The notes: generated by a model from the letters alone, not told the origin. A DNA stretch of 51,017 bases from Gemella sanguinis ATCC 700632 (GCF_000701685.1 NZ_JNJO01000011.1:1-51017), one strand, 5' to 3'; positions 30,987 to 41,589 are shown, numbered from the stretch's first letter. A program made the numbers and translations.

Positions 30987-32349
30987 TAGACTTCTCCTCT
31001 ATTGTCTCTGTTTTAAACTTACACATTATTATTGTAGAGTACTTTTTATTATTAAGCACCTTGAATTCTCCAGAAAAATCCAATATTCTCTCTTGGATAC
31101 CAAATATTCCTAGTCGACCTTCTTTTTTGGCTGATTCTACACGTTCTTTTGTTAATCCTATACCATTATCTGCTATACTCAAAATAATATAATCTGAATT
31201 ACCATAAAGCTTAACAATTACTTCTGTAGCTCCAGAATGTCGTTTTATATTAGATAATGACTCTTGAATTATTCGATAAAGTGTAATATCGAAATTGTCA
31301 TTTTTACCACCTTTATAATTACTATAAAAATCAACTGAGATACCATATAAATTTTTATAATCTTCGATATATTTACTTATTACCTCTTCTAAGCTTAGCT
31401 CTGCACTAGGTGGTCTTAGATTAACTGCTATATTTCTAATATTTGTTAAACTATTTTCGATTTCTGATTGAATTAGTAATAATCTATCTTTTTTCACTTT
31501 ATCAGTTTCCTTTTCTACTAAATTACTTAATAAAAATAATAAACTCGCGAGTGATTGACTTACCTCATCATGCAATTCTCTAGAAAGCATTTTTCTTTCT
31601 TCTTCTTGAATCCTAAAAACCTTATTTAATAAATAGTTATTTAACTTTTTATTCTTTTTATTACTATCTACCATTTCATTTATAGAACTAACTAATACAT
31701 GGAAATCCTGACTATAATTATCTTTATCTATATTTTTCTTATAATCACCTTCTCTAATTATTTCATCGGTTACAGAAGTTAGATCTCTTACTGGTCGTTC
31801 AATTAATTTTGAAATATAGTAAGCAACAATTAGCAACATTACAAAAACAACAATATTTAAAACAAGAATTCTTATAAATTGCATATATGTTTTCACATAA
31901 ATATCTTTAGTATAAAAACCTATTCTTATATAACCAATATTAACATCATCGACAGGAGAAATGTATTCTAATATCTCTCCTTTTGAACTACCATAACTCT
32001 TATAATTTTTTAATTGTCCTTCATTAAACGTCATAAGTTTTTCTGGAACATCTTTTAAAGTTTTACCTATAATATTTTTATCATTATCATAAATAATAAT
32101 ATAAGACACTTCCTTATTCGATGAAGCACTATGTATCTTTTGATATATTTCATAAGTATTTTCAGTTTTTATATCGTCTGATATATCACCAGCTAGCTGA
32201 TAGTAAGTTTGAGTAATTCTATCTTTCAAAGCACTTTCCAATATGCTTTTATTATTAACATATGTATATACTGAGATTATACTTAAATATATTGTATAGA
32301 TTATCGCAAAGAATATAATAATCTTATTTCTTATTTTCAACTTAGCCAT
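30967..32349 (-). CDS. Sensor histidine kinase, HisKA_3 family
   Basis: 460 codons. A membrane segment at about 8-28 and another at about 158-178 enclose a roughly 125-residue extracellular sensor. A HAMP linker follows (YYISKLIERPVRDLTSVTDEII). EEERKMLSRELHDEVSQSLASLLF near residue 250 holds the phospho-acceptor His of the HisKA_3 type. DNGIGLTKERVESAKKEGRLGIFGIQERI near the C-terminus is the ATP-binding N and G boxes. It starts four bases after the PhnD-like gene and overlaps the regulator gene. It probably receives its signal from the PhnD-like protein. Confidence 0.92.
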   Translation of the reverse strand: MAKLKIRNKIIIFFAIIYTIYLSIISVYTYVNNKSILESALKDRITQTYYQLAGDISDDIKTENTYEIYQKIHSASSNKEVSYIIIYDNDKNIIGKTLKDVPEKLMTFNEGQLKNYKSYGSSKGEILEYISPVDDVNIGYIRIGFYTKDIYVKTYMQFIRILVLNIVVFVMLLIVAYYISKLIERPVRDLTSVTDEIIREGDYKKNIDKDNYSQDFHVLVSSINEMVDSNKKNKKLNNYLLNKVFRIQEEERKMLSRELHDEVSQSLASLLFLLSNLVEKETDKVKKDRLLLIQSEIENSLTNIRNIAVNLRPPSAELSLEEVISKYIEDYKNLYGISVDFYSNYKGGKNDNFDITLYRIIQESLSNIKRHSGATEVIVKLYGNSDYIILSIADNGIGLTKERVESAKKEGRLGIFGIQERILDFSGEFKVLNNKKYSTIIMCKFKTETIEEKSNENTID

Positions 32350-32353
32350 TTAC

Positions 32354-33253
32354 TTAATCCTCACTTATTAAATCTGGATAATCACTAGCTTTTGTTTCTT
32401 CATACTTTTCTATCTGAAGCTGTGATAAGACGTTTTTTATAGAATCATCTTTATCTATAGATAATAATATCTGTTTGATTTTTTCTTTATCCTCATAGTT
32501 TTTATGAGTTACTACAGGTCCTGTCGCGACTTCCGGAAACGTCTTAATAATTTTTATATTATTCTCTATTCCAGAAAAATTACTACTCATATACTGCAAA
32601 GCCCAGTCATCAACTATTGCAGCCGATACTCTTCCATTTATAACATGATTTATAGATTCTTCATGACTATGTGTAAAATAACTATTACTGAAAAATTTAT
32701 TTGCTGTTGTTCCATTTTTCTTTAGATAATCATTAAATACTAAATATCCTGAATAACTATAAGTATCTACAAAAGCAAAACTATTATTTTTCAATTCTTC
32801 TATTGTATTTATATTTGAATCATTCTTGGTAATTATTATTGGATGATAATATGCCTTACCTCTATTCGGCCTTGCTAAAAGTTCTAACGATTCTTTATCC
32901 TCATATAATGAATATGCACCAGTAGATAAAAATGCCACATCTATTTGATTATTTTTTAGTAATAAATTAATATCACTGTAGCTTTTTTTCTGTATCAACT
33001 TTACCTTTTTATTCAATTTTTCACCAATATAATTAGCTAATTCTTTTTCTAAAATATAACTTTTATTATCACCAGCAACAGAGATTAAACCAATTCTCAA
33101 TGTATCATCATCTTTTCCATTATCATCGACATTTTCTGAAACTTTTGAGAAATCAATATAATCTTCCTGATTACTTTTAAACATAAAAGGCAGTGTTACT
33201 AATAATGCTATAGATAATATAACAACTACTAGCCCTATTACTACTTTTTTCAT
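32354..33253 (-). CDS. PhnD-like membrane-anchored binding protein, putative co-sensor
   Basis: 299 codons. An N-terminal membrane segment (VVIGLVVVILSIALLVTLPFMF) has no lipobox Cys, so the protein should stay tethered by this anchor. A type II periplasmic-binding domain follows: LRIGLISVAGDNKSYILEKELANYIGEKLNKKV, the IDVAFLSTGAYSLY hinge segment, SFAFVDTYSYSGYLVFNDYL and RVSAAIVDDWAL match phosphate/phosphonate-binding PhnD proteins. No ABC permease or ATPase accompanies it; it is first in an operon with a kinase and regulator. As in HptA, it probably senses a phosphate ester outside the cell. The ligand is inferred. Confidence 0.85.
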   Translation of the reverse strand: MKKVVIGLVVVILSIALLVTLPFMFKSNQEDYIDFSKVSENVDDNGKDDDTLRIGLISVAGDNKSYILEKELANYIGEKLNKKVKLIQKKSYSDINLLLKNNQIDVAFLSTGAYSLYEDKESLELLARPNRGKAYYHPIIITKNDSNINTIEELKNNSFAFVDTYSYSGYLVFNDYLKKNGTTANKFFSNSYFTHSHEESINHVINGRVSAAIVDDWALQYMSSNFSGIENNIKIIKTFPEVATGPVVTHKNYEDKEKIKQILLSIDKDDSIKNVLSQLQIEKYEETKASDYPDLISED

Positions 33254-33387
33254 TTATTAAAACCAACCTTTACTTATAATTCATTTAAACTGTATATATT
33301 AATAAACACTCATCTGAAAAGCATTTTTATCCAATATTAAGACTCAAACAGCTATACTAATAGTATAACACTATTAGACAATAAGAA

Positions 33388-33430
33388 AAAGAGAAACACT
33401 TGCTCAATAATATTAAACAGTATTCTCTTT
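33388..33430 (-). terminator. Probable terminator after alkD
   Basis: Arms AAAGAGAA/TTCTCTTT with a large AT-rich loop that may add pairs, followed on the minus strand by TTC and T-rich sequence. It is weaker than the other terminators in this window. Confidence 0.5.
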
Positions 33431-33436
33431 CTATTA

Positions 33437-34093
33437 TTATATATATTTACTAGCTTCTCTTATACTTAGCGAAGCCATATTATTTTTGTATTTTTCAATG
33501 AAATCTTTTACCCATTGGGGATTAGTTTTCGAATAGTCTCTTAAAGCCCAACCTATAGCTTTATTAATAAAAAATTCAGTATGATTTAAGTTATTAACTA
33601 ATATTTTTTCTAAAAGATTAGTATCTGTCTTTTCTTTTCGTAAAAGTTGATGATCTATAGCGACACGTCTTAGCCAAATATTATCATCAACACTCCATTT
33701 TAAAATTTCCTTTTTTAAAGTTTCATCACGATAAATTAAGCTTCCAATAATTCTATCCAGTATATCAACTGTATCCCACCATGATTTCTTTATAACTAAT
33801 TTCTTTAATTTTTCAAAATCAGTAATTTCTAAAAATTTCTGCAAACTCTTTAGGTAATGTGCTGCAATGTATTGACATTCCCTTTTTTCATGTTGCCAAC
33901 AATACTCAACAAAATCCCAATCTATTTTCTTTTCTTTTTTTGCATCTTTAAAATATGGTTTGCAAATTTCATCTCGAATAGGAGCTTGAATACCAAAAAA
34001 AGGAAATCTATTTTTCATATACCTAGACATATCGAGAGCACGCGCAGTATCTGCGCGTGCCTCTAGTTCATTTATTATATTAAACAAATCCAT
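33437..34093 (-). CDS. AlkD-like DNA alkylation repair protein
   Basis: 218 codons, all-helical HEAT-like repeats. FFGIQAPIRDEICKPYF near the start, WQHEKRECQYIAAHYL, SWWDTVDILDRIIGSL with the key Trp and Asp near residue 105, and DDNIWLRRVAIDHQLLRK match AlkD glycosylases, which excise N3- and N7-alkyl purines without flipping the base. It begins two bases after the pyrG stop and is probably co-transcribed with pyrG, an odd pairing. Confidence 0.9.
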   Translation of the reverse strand: MDLFNIINELEARADTARALDMSRYMKNRFPFFGIQAPIRDEICKPYFKDAKKEKKIDWDFVEYCWQHEKRECQYIAAHYLKSLQKFLEITDFEKLKKLVIKKSWWDTVDILDRIIGSLIYRDETLKKEILKWSVDDNIWLRRVAIDHQLLRKEKTDTNLLEKILVNNLNHTEFFINKAIGWALRDYSKTNPQWVKDFIEKYKNNMASLSIREASKYI

Positions 34094-34095
34094 AA

Positions 34096-35814
<1,719 letters not shown>

Positions 35815-35831
35815 CTAAAATATTTTGAATT

Positions 35832-36383
35832 TTAGAAGAACTTAAATGAACTAAATGGATAGTATCTTAGACTTACTTTACCAATCATCGCTTCTTTTTT
35901 AACAAATCCAAAGACACGACTATCAGTACTATGTTGTCTATTATCACCCATTACAAAATACATTCCTTCTGGAACTGTTTTTGATTTAGTACTACTTAAG
36001 TACTCTATATTAAAGTCTGGTGTAAATGGTGCTGTTCCTGATTCTTTAGCTTCTTTAATTTTTTGAGTTAAATAAGGCTCATCCACTTTTTCACCATTAA
36101 CATATAATACATCATCTTTATATTCAATAGTGTCTCCTGGAACACCTATTACACGTTTAATATAATCATCTGTTTCATTTGCATGGAATACTACTTCGTC
36201 ACCACGTTCATAGTTTTTACTAAGTTTATTAACAAAAACTTTGTCATTATCAGCAAATGTATAGTCCATAGAATGTCCTTTTACTGTAAATGGAGCTATT
36301 ACATAAGTACTTAAAACTAAGTAAATTGCTATAGATGCGACAACTACTATAATCCATTCAAATATTTCTTTTAAAAATTTCAC
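35832..36383 (-). CDS. lepB: Type I signal peptidase
   Basis: 183 codons, one N-terminal membrane anchor (WIIVVVASIAIYLVLSTYVI) with the catalytic domain outside. Catalytic Ser is in VKGHSMDYTF near residue 38 and catalytic Lys in DYIKRVIGVPGDTIEY near residue 75. YFVMGDNRQHSTDSRVFG near residue 143 is the conserved box D/E. It cleaves signal peptides of secreted proteins, which would include the nuclease and the two repeat proteins in this window. It lies upstream of pyrG with its own start region. Confidence 0.95.
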   Translation of the reverse strand: MKFLKEIFEWIIVVVASIAIYLVLSTYVIAPFTVKGHSMDYTFADNDKVFVNKLSKNYERGDEVVFHANETDDYIKRVIGVPGDTIEYKDDVLYVNGEKVDEPYLTQKIKEAKESGTAPFTPDFNIEYLSSTKSKTVPEGMYFVMGDNRQHSTDSRVFGFVKKEAMIGKVSLRYYPFSSFKFF

Positions 36384-36618
36384 TTCGTTATCCCTCTTAA
36401 ATTTTATATTATTATGATTTTTTATTCTACCACATATCTAGTCAAAAATCAAAAATATCTTTTTAATCTAAGTATATATAGGTAAATTATTAAATCTATT
36501 TACTAATTATATTAAATATACATTAATCATAACTAAAAATAATAACTATATTATACTATATTTCTTGTATCTCTTTTTTCGAACTACACTCTAAACTTGA
36601 AATCGTTAAACAGATTTA

Positions 36619-36646
36619 TTGATTTAAATAATGTATATGATATAAT
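36619..36646 (+). promoter_or_regulatory. Promoter of the thi operon
   Basis: -35 TTGATT (36619-36624), 16-bp spacer, -10 TATAAT (36641-36646), directly before the TPP aptamer. Confidence 0.6.
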
Positions 36647-36652
36647 CATAAA

Positions 36653-36740
36653 TACGGGAGTCTGTGAACAGTCTGAGAGGAAATATTTATAAATTTCGAC
36701 CGAACCTGATCTGGGTAATGCCAGCGTAGGTAGTATTCTT
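36653..36740 (+). promoter_or_regulatory. TPP (THI-box) riboswitch
   Basis: Conserved blocks ACGGGAG...CTGAGAGG (pyrimidine sensor) and CGAACCTGATCTGGGTAATGCCAGCG followed by TAGG (pyrophosphate sensor) are present in order. TPP binding should switch off the downstream transport genes. A hairpin ACCCCTTA...TAAGGAGG with a T6 tail (about 36756-36785) follows and contains the ribosome site. Confidence 0.95.
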
Positions 36741-36755
36741 TAAGACCTAACTTAG

Positions 36756-36786
36756 ACCCCTTAAAATTGTAAGGAGGTTTTTTATT
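36756..36786 (+). terminator. Riboswitch expression platform: terminator overlapping the ribosome site
   Basis: CCCCTTA pairs with TAAGGAGG, and TTTTTTATTTT follows directly. The 3' arm is itself the Shine-Dalgarno sequence of the first gene. One hairpin could therefore both end transcription and hide the ribosome site. Confidence 0.65.
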
Positions 36787-37071
36787 TTGTCAAATTGCAG
36801 TATTGCATTACAAATTCTTCCATTGAGCGAACAAAATGAAGAAAAAATAAAAATAATAGATAATGTTATTCATTATCTTCAGAATAAACATTCTAATGTC
36901 GTTGTTTCTCCTTTTGAAACAGTAATAGAAGGAGAGTTCAATGAATTATTGGATACTCTAAAAGAATGTTTGCTAATTGCGGGTGAGGATAGCAAAAATA
37001 TTTTTGCTAATGTGAAAATTAATTACGGGAATATTTTAACTATAGATGAAAAGCTTAGCAAATTTAATTAA
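36787..37071 (+). CDS. Thiamine-binding protein of the MTH1187/YkoF family
   Basis: 94 codons from TTG 36787, placed nine bases after AAGGAGG. CSIALQILPLSEQNEEKIKIIDNVIHYLQ, then VSPFETVIEGEFNELLDTLKECLLIA, is the small alpha/beta thiamine-binding fold (PF01910). In Bacillus a larger relative, YkoF, binds thiamine or its pyrimidine moiety. It is the first gene after the TPP riboswitch and overlaps the permease gene by 26 bases. It is probably a cytosolic partner of the transporter; the ligand is inferred from the riboswitch. Confidence 0.85.
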   Translation: MSNCSIALQILPLSEQNEEKIKIIDNVIHYLQNKHSNVVVSPFETVIEGEFNELLDTLKECLLIAGEDSKNIFANVKINYGNILTIDEKLSKFN

Positions 37072-37831
37072 TAAATATGCTGCCGCTATTTCTATGCTTA
37101 TTCTTATTATAATTTGGCAGGGGGCTGGATATTTAAATTTACTTCCTAAGTATATTATTCCTACTCCTATAGAAATAGTACAGTCTTTCATTAAAAATTA
37201 TAAACAATTAATTTTCCACAGTAAAATCACCCTCCTAGAAGCTATTATCGGTTTACTACTTGGTATTATAATAGCTTGGACTCTAGCTTTAATTATGGAC
37301 AGCATCCCAGTATTTAATAAAGCTATTTATCCTCTACTAGTCCTAACACAAACTATTCCTACTATTGCTATTGCACCTATTTTGGTTCTTTGGCTTGGGT
37401 ACGGATTAACACCAAAGATTGTTTTAATAGTTTTAACTACAACCTTCCCTATTGTCGTTAGTATATTAGATGGATTTAGAAATTGTGATAACGATATGAT
37501 CACATTATTAAAACTTATGAATGCTAGTAAATTACAAATACTATGGCATGTTAAAATACCAACTAGCTTAAGTTACTTCTATGCAGGACTTAGAGTAAGT
37601 GTTTCTTATGCATTTATAGCTGCAGTTGTAGCTGAATGGTTAGGAGGTTTTGAAGGCCTAGGTGTTTATATGATTAAAGCAAAAAAACTATTTGAATACG
37701 ATACTATGTTCGCAATTATTATATTGGTATCTATTATAAGTTTACTAAGTATAGAATTAGTTAAACTAAGCGAAAAAAAATTTATTAAATGGAAATATAT
37801 AGGAGAAAATCATGAAAAAAATACTAATTAG
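37046..37831 (+). CDS. thiX: ABC transporter permease for a thiamine precursor (ThiX-like)
   Basis: 261 codons, six membrane segments. KFHSKITLLEAIIGLLLGIIIAW-type membrane entry and the EAA loop near residue 155 (LLKLMNASKLQILWHVKIPTSL, including the conserved Gly-like turn) match SsuC/TauC/ThiX permeases. VAEWLGGFEGLGVYMIKAKK is a family signature. It overlaps both neighbours, as is typical of tightly coupled ABC operons. The import substrate, a pyrimidine precursor such as formylaminopyrimidine, is inferred from ThiY and the riboswitch. Confidence 0.88.
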   Translation: MKSLANLINKYAAAISMLILIIIWQGAGYLNLLPKYIIPTPIEIVQSFIKNYKQLIFHSKITLLEAIIGLLLGIIIAWTLALIMDSIPVFNKAIYPLLVLTQTIPTIAIAPILVLWLGYGLTPKIVLIVLTTTFPIVVSILDGFRNCDNDMITLLKLMNASKLQILWHVKIPTSLSYFYAGLRVSVSYAFIAAVVAEWLGGFEGLGVYMIKAKKLFEYDTMFAIIILVSIISLLSIELVKLSEKKFIKWKYIGENHEKNTN

Positions 37832-38807
37832 TATATTTTCTATTATTCTTGCAGTAACACTTACAGCATGTGGTTCTGCTAATAATAGTTCAAATAATAA
37901 AGATTTAAAAAAAGTCGACTTTGTATTAGACTGGGCAGTTAATACAAACCACACAGGATTATATGTCGCAAAAGAAAAAGGTTATTTTGCTGAAGAAGGA
38001 ATAGATCTTGATATTAAACCAGCACCAGAAGATAGCACATCAGATTTAATAATTAATAATAAAGCACCTTTTGGAATATATTATCAAGATACAATGGCTA
38101 GTAAACTTTCTAAAGGAGCTGGAATTACAGCTGTAGCTGCTATTATTGAACACAATACTTCAGGTATCATTTCACCTAAGAAAAACAATATTACTGATCC
38201 TAAAGCTTTAGAAGGTAAAAAATATGGAACATGGAATGATCCTGTTGAACTAGCTATGATTAAATCTCTAATTGAAAAACAAGGTGGAAATTATAATAAA
38301 ATTGAGTTAGTACCAAATAGTGATAGTAACTCAATTACACCTCTTGAAAACGGAGTTTTTGATGCTGCTTGGATTTACTATGCATGGGATGGTAAATTAG
38401 CAGAAAGTATGAATTTAGAAACAAACTTCTTCTACTTAAGAGATTTTGATAAAAAACTTGATTACTATTCACCAGTAATTATCGCAAATAATGACTATCT
38501 AAAAAATAACAAAGAAGAAGCCAAAAAAGTTCTTAAAGCTATTAAGAAAGGATATGTCTACGCTATGGAGCATCCTGAAGAAGCTGCAGATATTTTAATA
38601 AAAAATGCACCGGAACTAAAAGAAAAACGTGATTTCGTAGTAGCATCACAAAAATATATCTCTCAACAATATGCTTCAAATAAAGAGCATTGGGGAGAAT
38701 TCGATGCTGAAAGATGGAACGCATTTTACCATTGGGTTAACGATAACAAAATTATCGAAAAACCACTTGCAGACAATACAGGATTTAGCAATGACTACAT
38801 AAAATAA
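37812..38807 (+). CDS. thiY: Substrate-binding lipoprotein, ThiY/NMT1-like
   Basis: 331 codons. Signal peptide with lipobox LTAC near residue 20. The mature part is an NMT1/THI5-type binding protein: DFVLDWAVNTNHTGLYVAKEKGYFAEEGIDLDIKPAPE, then FGIYYQDTMASKLSKGAGITAVAAI, KYGTWNDPVELAMIKSLI and WIYYAWDG. ThiY binds formylaminopyrimidine derived from thiamine breakdown. Together with thiX and thiZ and the TPP riboswitch, this marks a thiamine-salvage importer. No thi biosynthesis gene is in the window. Confidence 0.9.
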   Translation: MKKILISIFSIILAVTLTACGSANNSSNNKDLKKVDFVLDWAVNTNHTGLYVAKEKGYFAEEGIDLDIKPAPEDSTSDLIINNKAPFGIYYQDTMASKLSKGAGITAVAAIIEHNTSGIISPKKNNITDPKALEGKKYGTWNDPVELAMIKSLIEKQGGNYNKIELVPNSDSNSITPLENGVFDAAWIYYAWDGKLAESMNLETNFFYLRDFDKKLDYYSPVIIANNDYLKNNKEEAKKVLKAIKKGYVYAMEHPEEAADILIKNAPELKEKRDFVVASQKYISQQYASNKEHWGEFDAERWNAFYHWVNDNKIIEKPLADNTGFSNDYIK

Positions 38808-39526
38808 TGAGTGTCTTAACAATAAAAAACTTATCTTTCAATTACCCAAATAATAGTATATTAAAAAATATTAATATTCATGTCGACCAAGGTGAAATTG
38901 TTTCAATTCTAGGTGGAAGCGGAGTTGGAAAAACTACCTTATTTAATTTAATTGCAGGTATCAACGAACTTCAATCTGGAACTATAGAAATTCAAGGAGA
39001 TTCTAATTTCAAAGGAAAAGTCAGCTATATGCTTCAAAAAGATTTACTTTTAGAACATAAGACTGTAATTCAAAATATTATACTTCCCCTTCTTATAAAA
39101 AAAGTTAATAAAAGAGAGGCTGAAGCTGAAGCCATAAAAAACTTAAAACTATTTAATCTTTATGATTATAAAGATAAATATCCAAGTGAATTAAGTGGTG
39201 GTATGAGACAAAGGGTTGCACTTTTAAGAACTTATATGTTTAAAGAAGAATTATTCTTACTAGACGAACCTTTTAGTGCCCTAGATGCAATAACAAAGAT
39301 ATCATTACATTCTTGGTATTTAGATATTTGTAAAAAGTTTAATCTTACAACCCTACTAATAACACATGACATAGATGAGGCAATAGAACTTAGTGACAGA
39401 ATATATATTATTAAAAATAAACCTGGTGAAATTATTTCAGAAATAAAAGTTCAACTAAATGGTGAAAATGTTGATGAACAAAAATTAAAATATAAAAGAG
39501 AAATTTTAAAACTTCTAGGTTTATAA
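38807..39526 (+). CDS. thiZ: ABC transporter ATPase (ThiZ-like)
   Basis: 239 codons; its ATG overlaps the thiY stop by one base. Walker A is LGGSGVGKTTLFN near residue 35, followed by a Q-loop in YMLQKDLLL, signature LSGGMRQRVALLR near residue 129, Walker B LFLLDEPFSALD and the switch His in LLITHDIDEAIEL. It belongs to the SsuB/TauB/ThiZ group and powers uptake by ThiX/ThiY. Last gene of the operon, followed by a strong terminator. Confidence 0.93.
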   Translation: MSVLTIKNLSFNYPNNSILKNINIHVDQGEIVSILGGSGVGKTTLFNLIAGINELQSGTIEIQGDSNFKGKVSYMLQKDLLLEHKTVIQNIILPLLIKKVNKREAEAEAIKNLKLFNLYDYKDKYPSELSGGMRQRVALLRTYMFKEELFLLDEPFSALDAITKISLHSWYLDICKKFNLTTLLITHDIDEAIELSDRIYIIKNKPGEIISEIKVQLNGENVDEQKLKYKREILKLLGL

Positions 39527-39527
39527 T

Positions 39528-39565
39528 AAAAGAACAGAGTCAGACTTTACTGATTCTGTTCTTTT
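39528..39565. terminator. Terminator of the thi operon
   Basis: Long stem AAAGAACAGAgTCAG/CTGAtTCTGTTCTTT, followed by TTTT and AT-rich DNA on the plus strand. Confidence 0.85.
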
Positions 39566-39658
39566 TTAATAATTTATTAATATATATTGATAAATATATA
39601 TAATTTTTCTTATATACATGATATAATAAAATTATAATCAAATGAAAGGGGTTTCTAT

Positions 39659-40336
39659 ATGAAAAAATTACAAGGTATACTAATGTTATTATTAAGTTCC
39701 GTACTACTTGTGTCTTGTCAAGCAAATAAAAACGAAAATAAAGACCAAAATAAAGAGCAGACAACACAGAATGAGTCAAATAAACAAGAGGACTCTAAGA
39801 AAAAAGATGAAAATAAAAAAGAAGAAGCTAATAAAAAAGATTCAGATTCATCAAATAAAAGTTCATCTTCAACAGGTATCAAAGCAGAGGATACTAAAGT
39901 AATTGGTTCTGACGAGTACGGATATGTTAAAGTCCCTAAAGATTGGGTTAATTTTAAAGATATAAATGGTGGTAATGACATACAATCTAGTGATACATCT
40001 GCGTATAATGTTGTTACATTAAACATTTTCCGTCCAAGTCAACTTGGAATATCTGAAGCAGAGTATGCATCTATCGATCCTAAGCAAGTAGCAAATTCAG
40101 TATATAGTAGGCAACAGAGTAGTCAAATGTTTGAAAAAATATCAGGTACTAAATCAAAAATCGGTGGCTATGATGCTTATGTTATTAATACTTTAACTAA
40201 TACTGGAAAATATTTTGTTACATATATTTTTAAAGCAGACGATGGTAAAATTCATTATACTTCAATAGAAGGTGATAAAGATACTTTAACAAAGATGATT
40301 CCATTAATTGAGGAAAGTTGGTCACTAAAAAAATAA
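39659..40336 (+). CDS. Lipoprotein with charged linker, unknown function
   Basis: 225 codons, GGGG ribosome site upstream. The signal peptide ends with lipobox LVSC (Cys near residue 20). About 50 residues of Lys/Glu/Asn/Asp/Ser low complexity follow and probably span the wall. The globular part from about residue 75 has KVIGSDEYGYVKVPKDWVNF, VVTLNIFRPSQLG and GYDAYVINTLTNTGKYFVTYIFKADDGKIHYTSIEGD. It resembles PsbP-like or DUF-type extracellular domains of Firmicutes lipoproteins, but I do not recognise it with certainty. Flanked by terminators, so monocistronic. Confidence 0.8.
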   Translation: MKKLQGILMLLLSSVLLVSCQANKNENKDQNKEQTTQNESNKQEDSKKKDENKKEEANKKDSDSSNKSSSSTGIKAEDTKVIGSDEYGYVKVPKDWVNFKDINGGNDIQSSDTSAYNVVTLNIFRPSQLGISEAEYASIDPKQVANSVYSRQQSSQMFEKISGTKSKIGGYDAYVINTLTNTGKYFVTYIFKADDGKIHYTSIEGDKDTLTKMIPLIEESWSLKK

Positions 40337-40365
40337 ATCCTGAATAGTATTTACAATAAACTAAA

Positions 40366-40401
40366 AAATACCGAGAGAAAACTACACTTCTCTTGGTATT
40401 T
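40366..40401. terminator. Bidirectional terminator lipoprotein/CLC gene
   Basis: Stem AAATACCGAGAGAA/TTCTCTTGGTATTT with one G-T pair, followed by TTTATA on the plus strand and A-rich DNA on the other side. Confidence 0.85.
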
Positions 40402-40408
40402 TTATATA

Positions 40409-41566
40409 CTAACTATAAATACTGTATTTTTTGTTTATAAAGTACAATAGTACTGCTGGTAATATCATTATTAACATCAGTTTATATCCAAAAACTTCTA
40501 AAGCCAAAAATATAGGAGTTATCCATGTTTTTGTTGCTGAAGAAAATACTAAGCAATATCCCAAGCCAGCTACCATTAACACAGGCAGCCCTAACCATAT
40601 TCCTAATACAACGCCACTGCTTGCCCCAATAGCAAATAACGGTGTAACCTCTCCCCCACTAAAGCCTATAGCTGTACAAATTGCCGTTAATATTAATTTT
40701 AAAATAAAATCATACGCTTTAATATTATTATAATCATTAAATGAGATGTCTATTAAATTAGTACCTAGTGAAGCATATCTAAAGTTTAGTATAAAGCTCA
40801 TTACTATAAATAATACTAATAAAACCCATGTAAGATATTTGTAAGTAGCAACAACCACTTTAGATTTTTTTTGAATAATAACAAATAATATCCCGGTAAA
40901 AATTAATGTTATACTTATAAAAGCTATTTTTAATATGTTTACTAAATTAATATCATTATTACTAACATTAACTTCTACAAAGAATTTCTCTAAACCTAAA
41001 ATATGAGATAGCTTTGCTGAAATAAATGCTGCAACTATATAACTAACGAACTCATAAATAGAACTAGCAGTAACTCTTATCTTTTTCCCAATTATTTCTA
41101 ATATAAAAAATACTGCTGCAAGTGGAGTCTGAAATAGAGCTGCAAAACCACTAATCATCCCTAAACGAACAAAATATTTCTTTTGTCTATCACTTAAATC
41201 ATTAGTCGTCATATTTTTTCCAATAGCTCCACCTAATTGAACTGCAACACCCTCTCTTCCCACACTTACACCAAATACATGAGCAAGCAGAGTATTTATA
41301 GTAAGAACAATAGGAAAAAACCAGCTAACCTTATCATTGTCTTTATTAGCAGCTTCTACAAAATACTTCATACCTACTCCATGAGTTTTAATTATCTTAT
41401 TACTATATTTTGCAAAAAGAAGCACTAGCGGTGTTAAGAGAATTAAATATTGGTAGTAATTTTTACTAATATTAATTAAAAATAGAAGTGTTTGCCCAAA
41501 AAATGAACAACATACGGTAGTTAGTCCTATTATTAATATTATTCTAAAATAAAAGTTTTTTATCAT
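40409..41566 (-). CDS. CLC-family chloride channel or antiporter
   Basis: 385 codons from ATG 41566 (AAAGG eight bases upstream; the longer frame starts at a TTG without a site). The signature GREGVAVQLGGAIGK near residue 103 is the CLC GxEGP region, here with Val for Pro. AALFQTPLAAVFFILEI near residue 143 is the second signature, with the external Glu replaced by the preceding segment's Phe-Ile-Leu-Glu. GFSGGEVTPLFAIGASSG near residue 310 is the third. No CBS domain follows. Some CLCs of this short YfeO/EriC-like type carry fluoride or chloride; which applies here is not decided. Confidence 0.85.
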   Translation of the reverse strand: MIKNFYFRIILIIGLTTVCCSFFGQTLLFLINISKNYYQYLILLTPLVLLFAKYSNKIIKTHGVGMKYFVEAANKDNDKVSWFFPIVLTINTLLAHVFGVSVGREGVAVQLGGAIGKNMTTNDLSDRQKKYFVRLGMISGFAALFQTPLAAVFFILEIIGKKIRVTASSIYEFVSYIVAAFISAKLSHILGLEKFFVEVNVSNNDINLVNILKIAFISITLIFTGILFVIIQKKSKVVVATYKYLTWVLLVLFIVMSFILNFRYASLGTNLIDISFNDYNNIKAYDFILKLILTAICTAIGFSGGEVTPLFAIGASSGVVLGIWLGLPVLMVAGLGYCLVFSSATKTWITPIFLALEVFGYKLMLIMILPAVLLYFINKKYSIYS

Positions 41567-41589
41567 CTTAATACCTTTCAAATAATGAG

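Larger units (their letters stand above)
36384..36786. other. Intergenic region lepB to thi operon
   Basis: About 400 bp. The first 230 bp are AT-rich and show nothing I can name apart from the lepB leader (GAGGGATAACGAAGTGAA). The rest holds the thi promoter and the TPP riboswitch. Confidence 0.6.

Noticed and set aside
36384..36610. Possible small RNA between lepB and the thi promoter
   Set aside because: No promoter-terminator pair or conserved fold is visible, only AT-rich sequence.
39708..40026. Alternative frames in the lipoprotein linker
   Set aside because: They come from the low-complexity Lys/Asn/Glu codons; only the frame with the lipobox continues into a folded domain.
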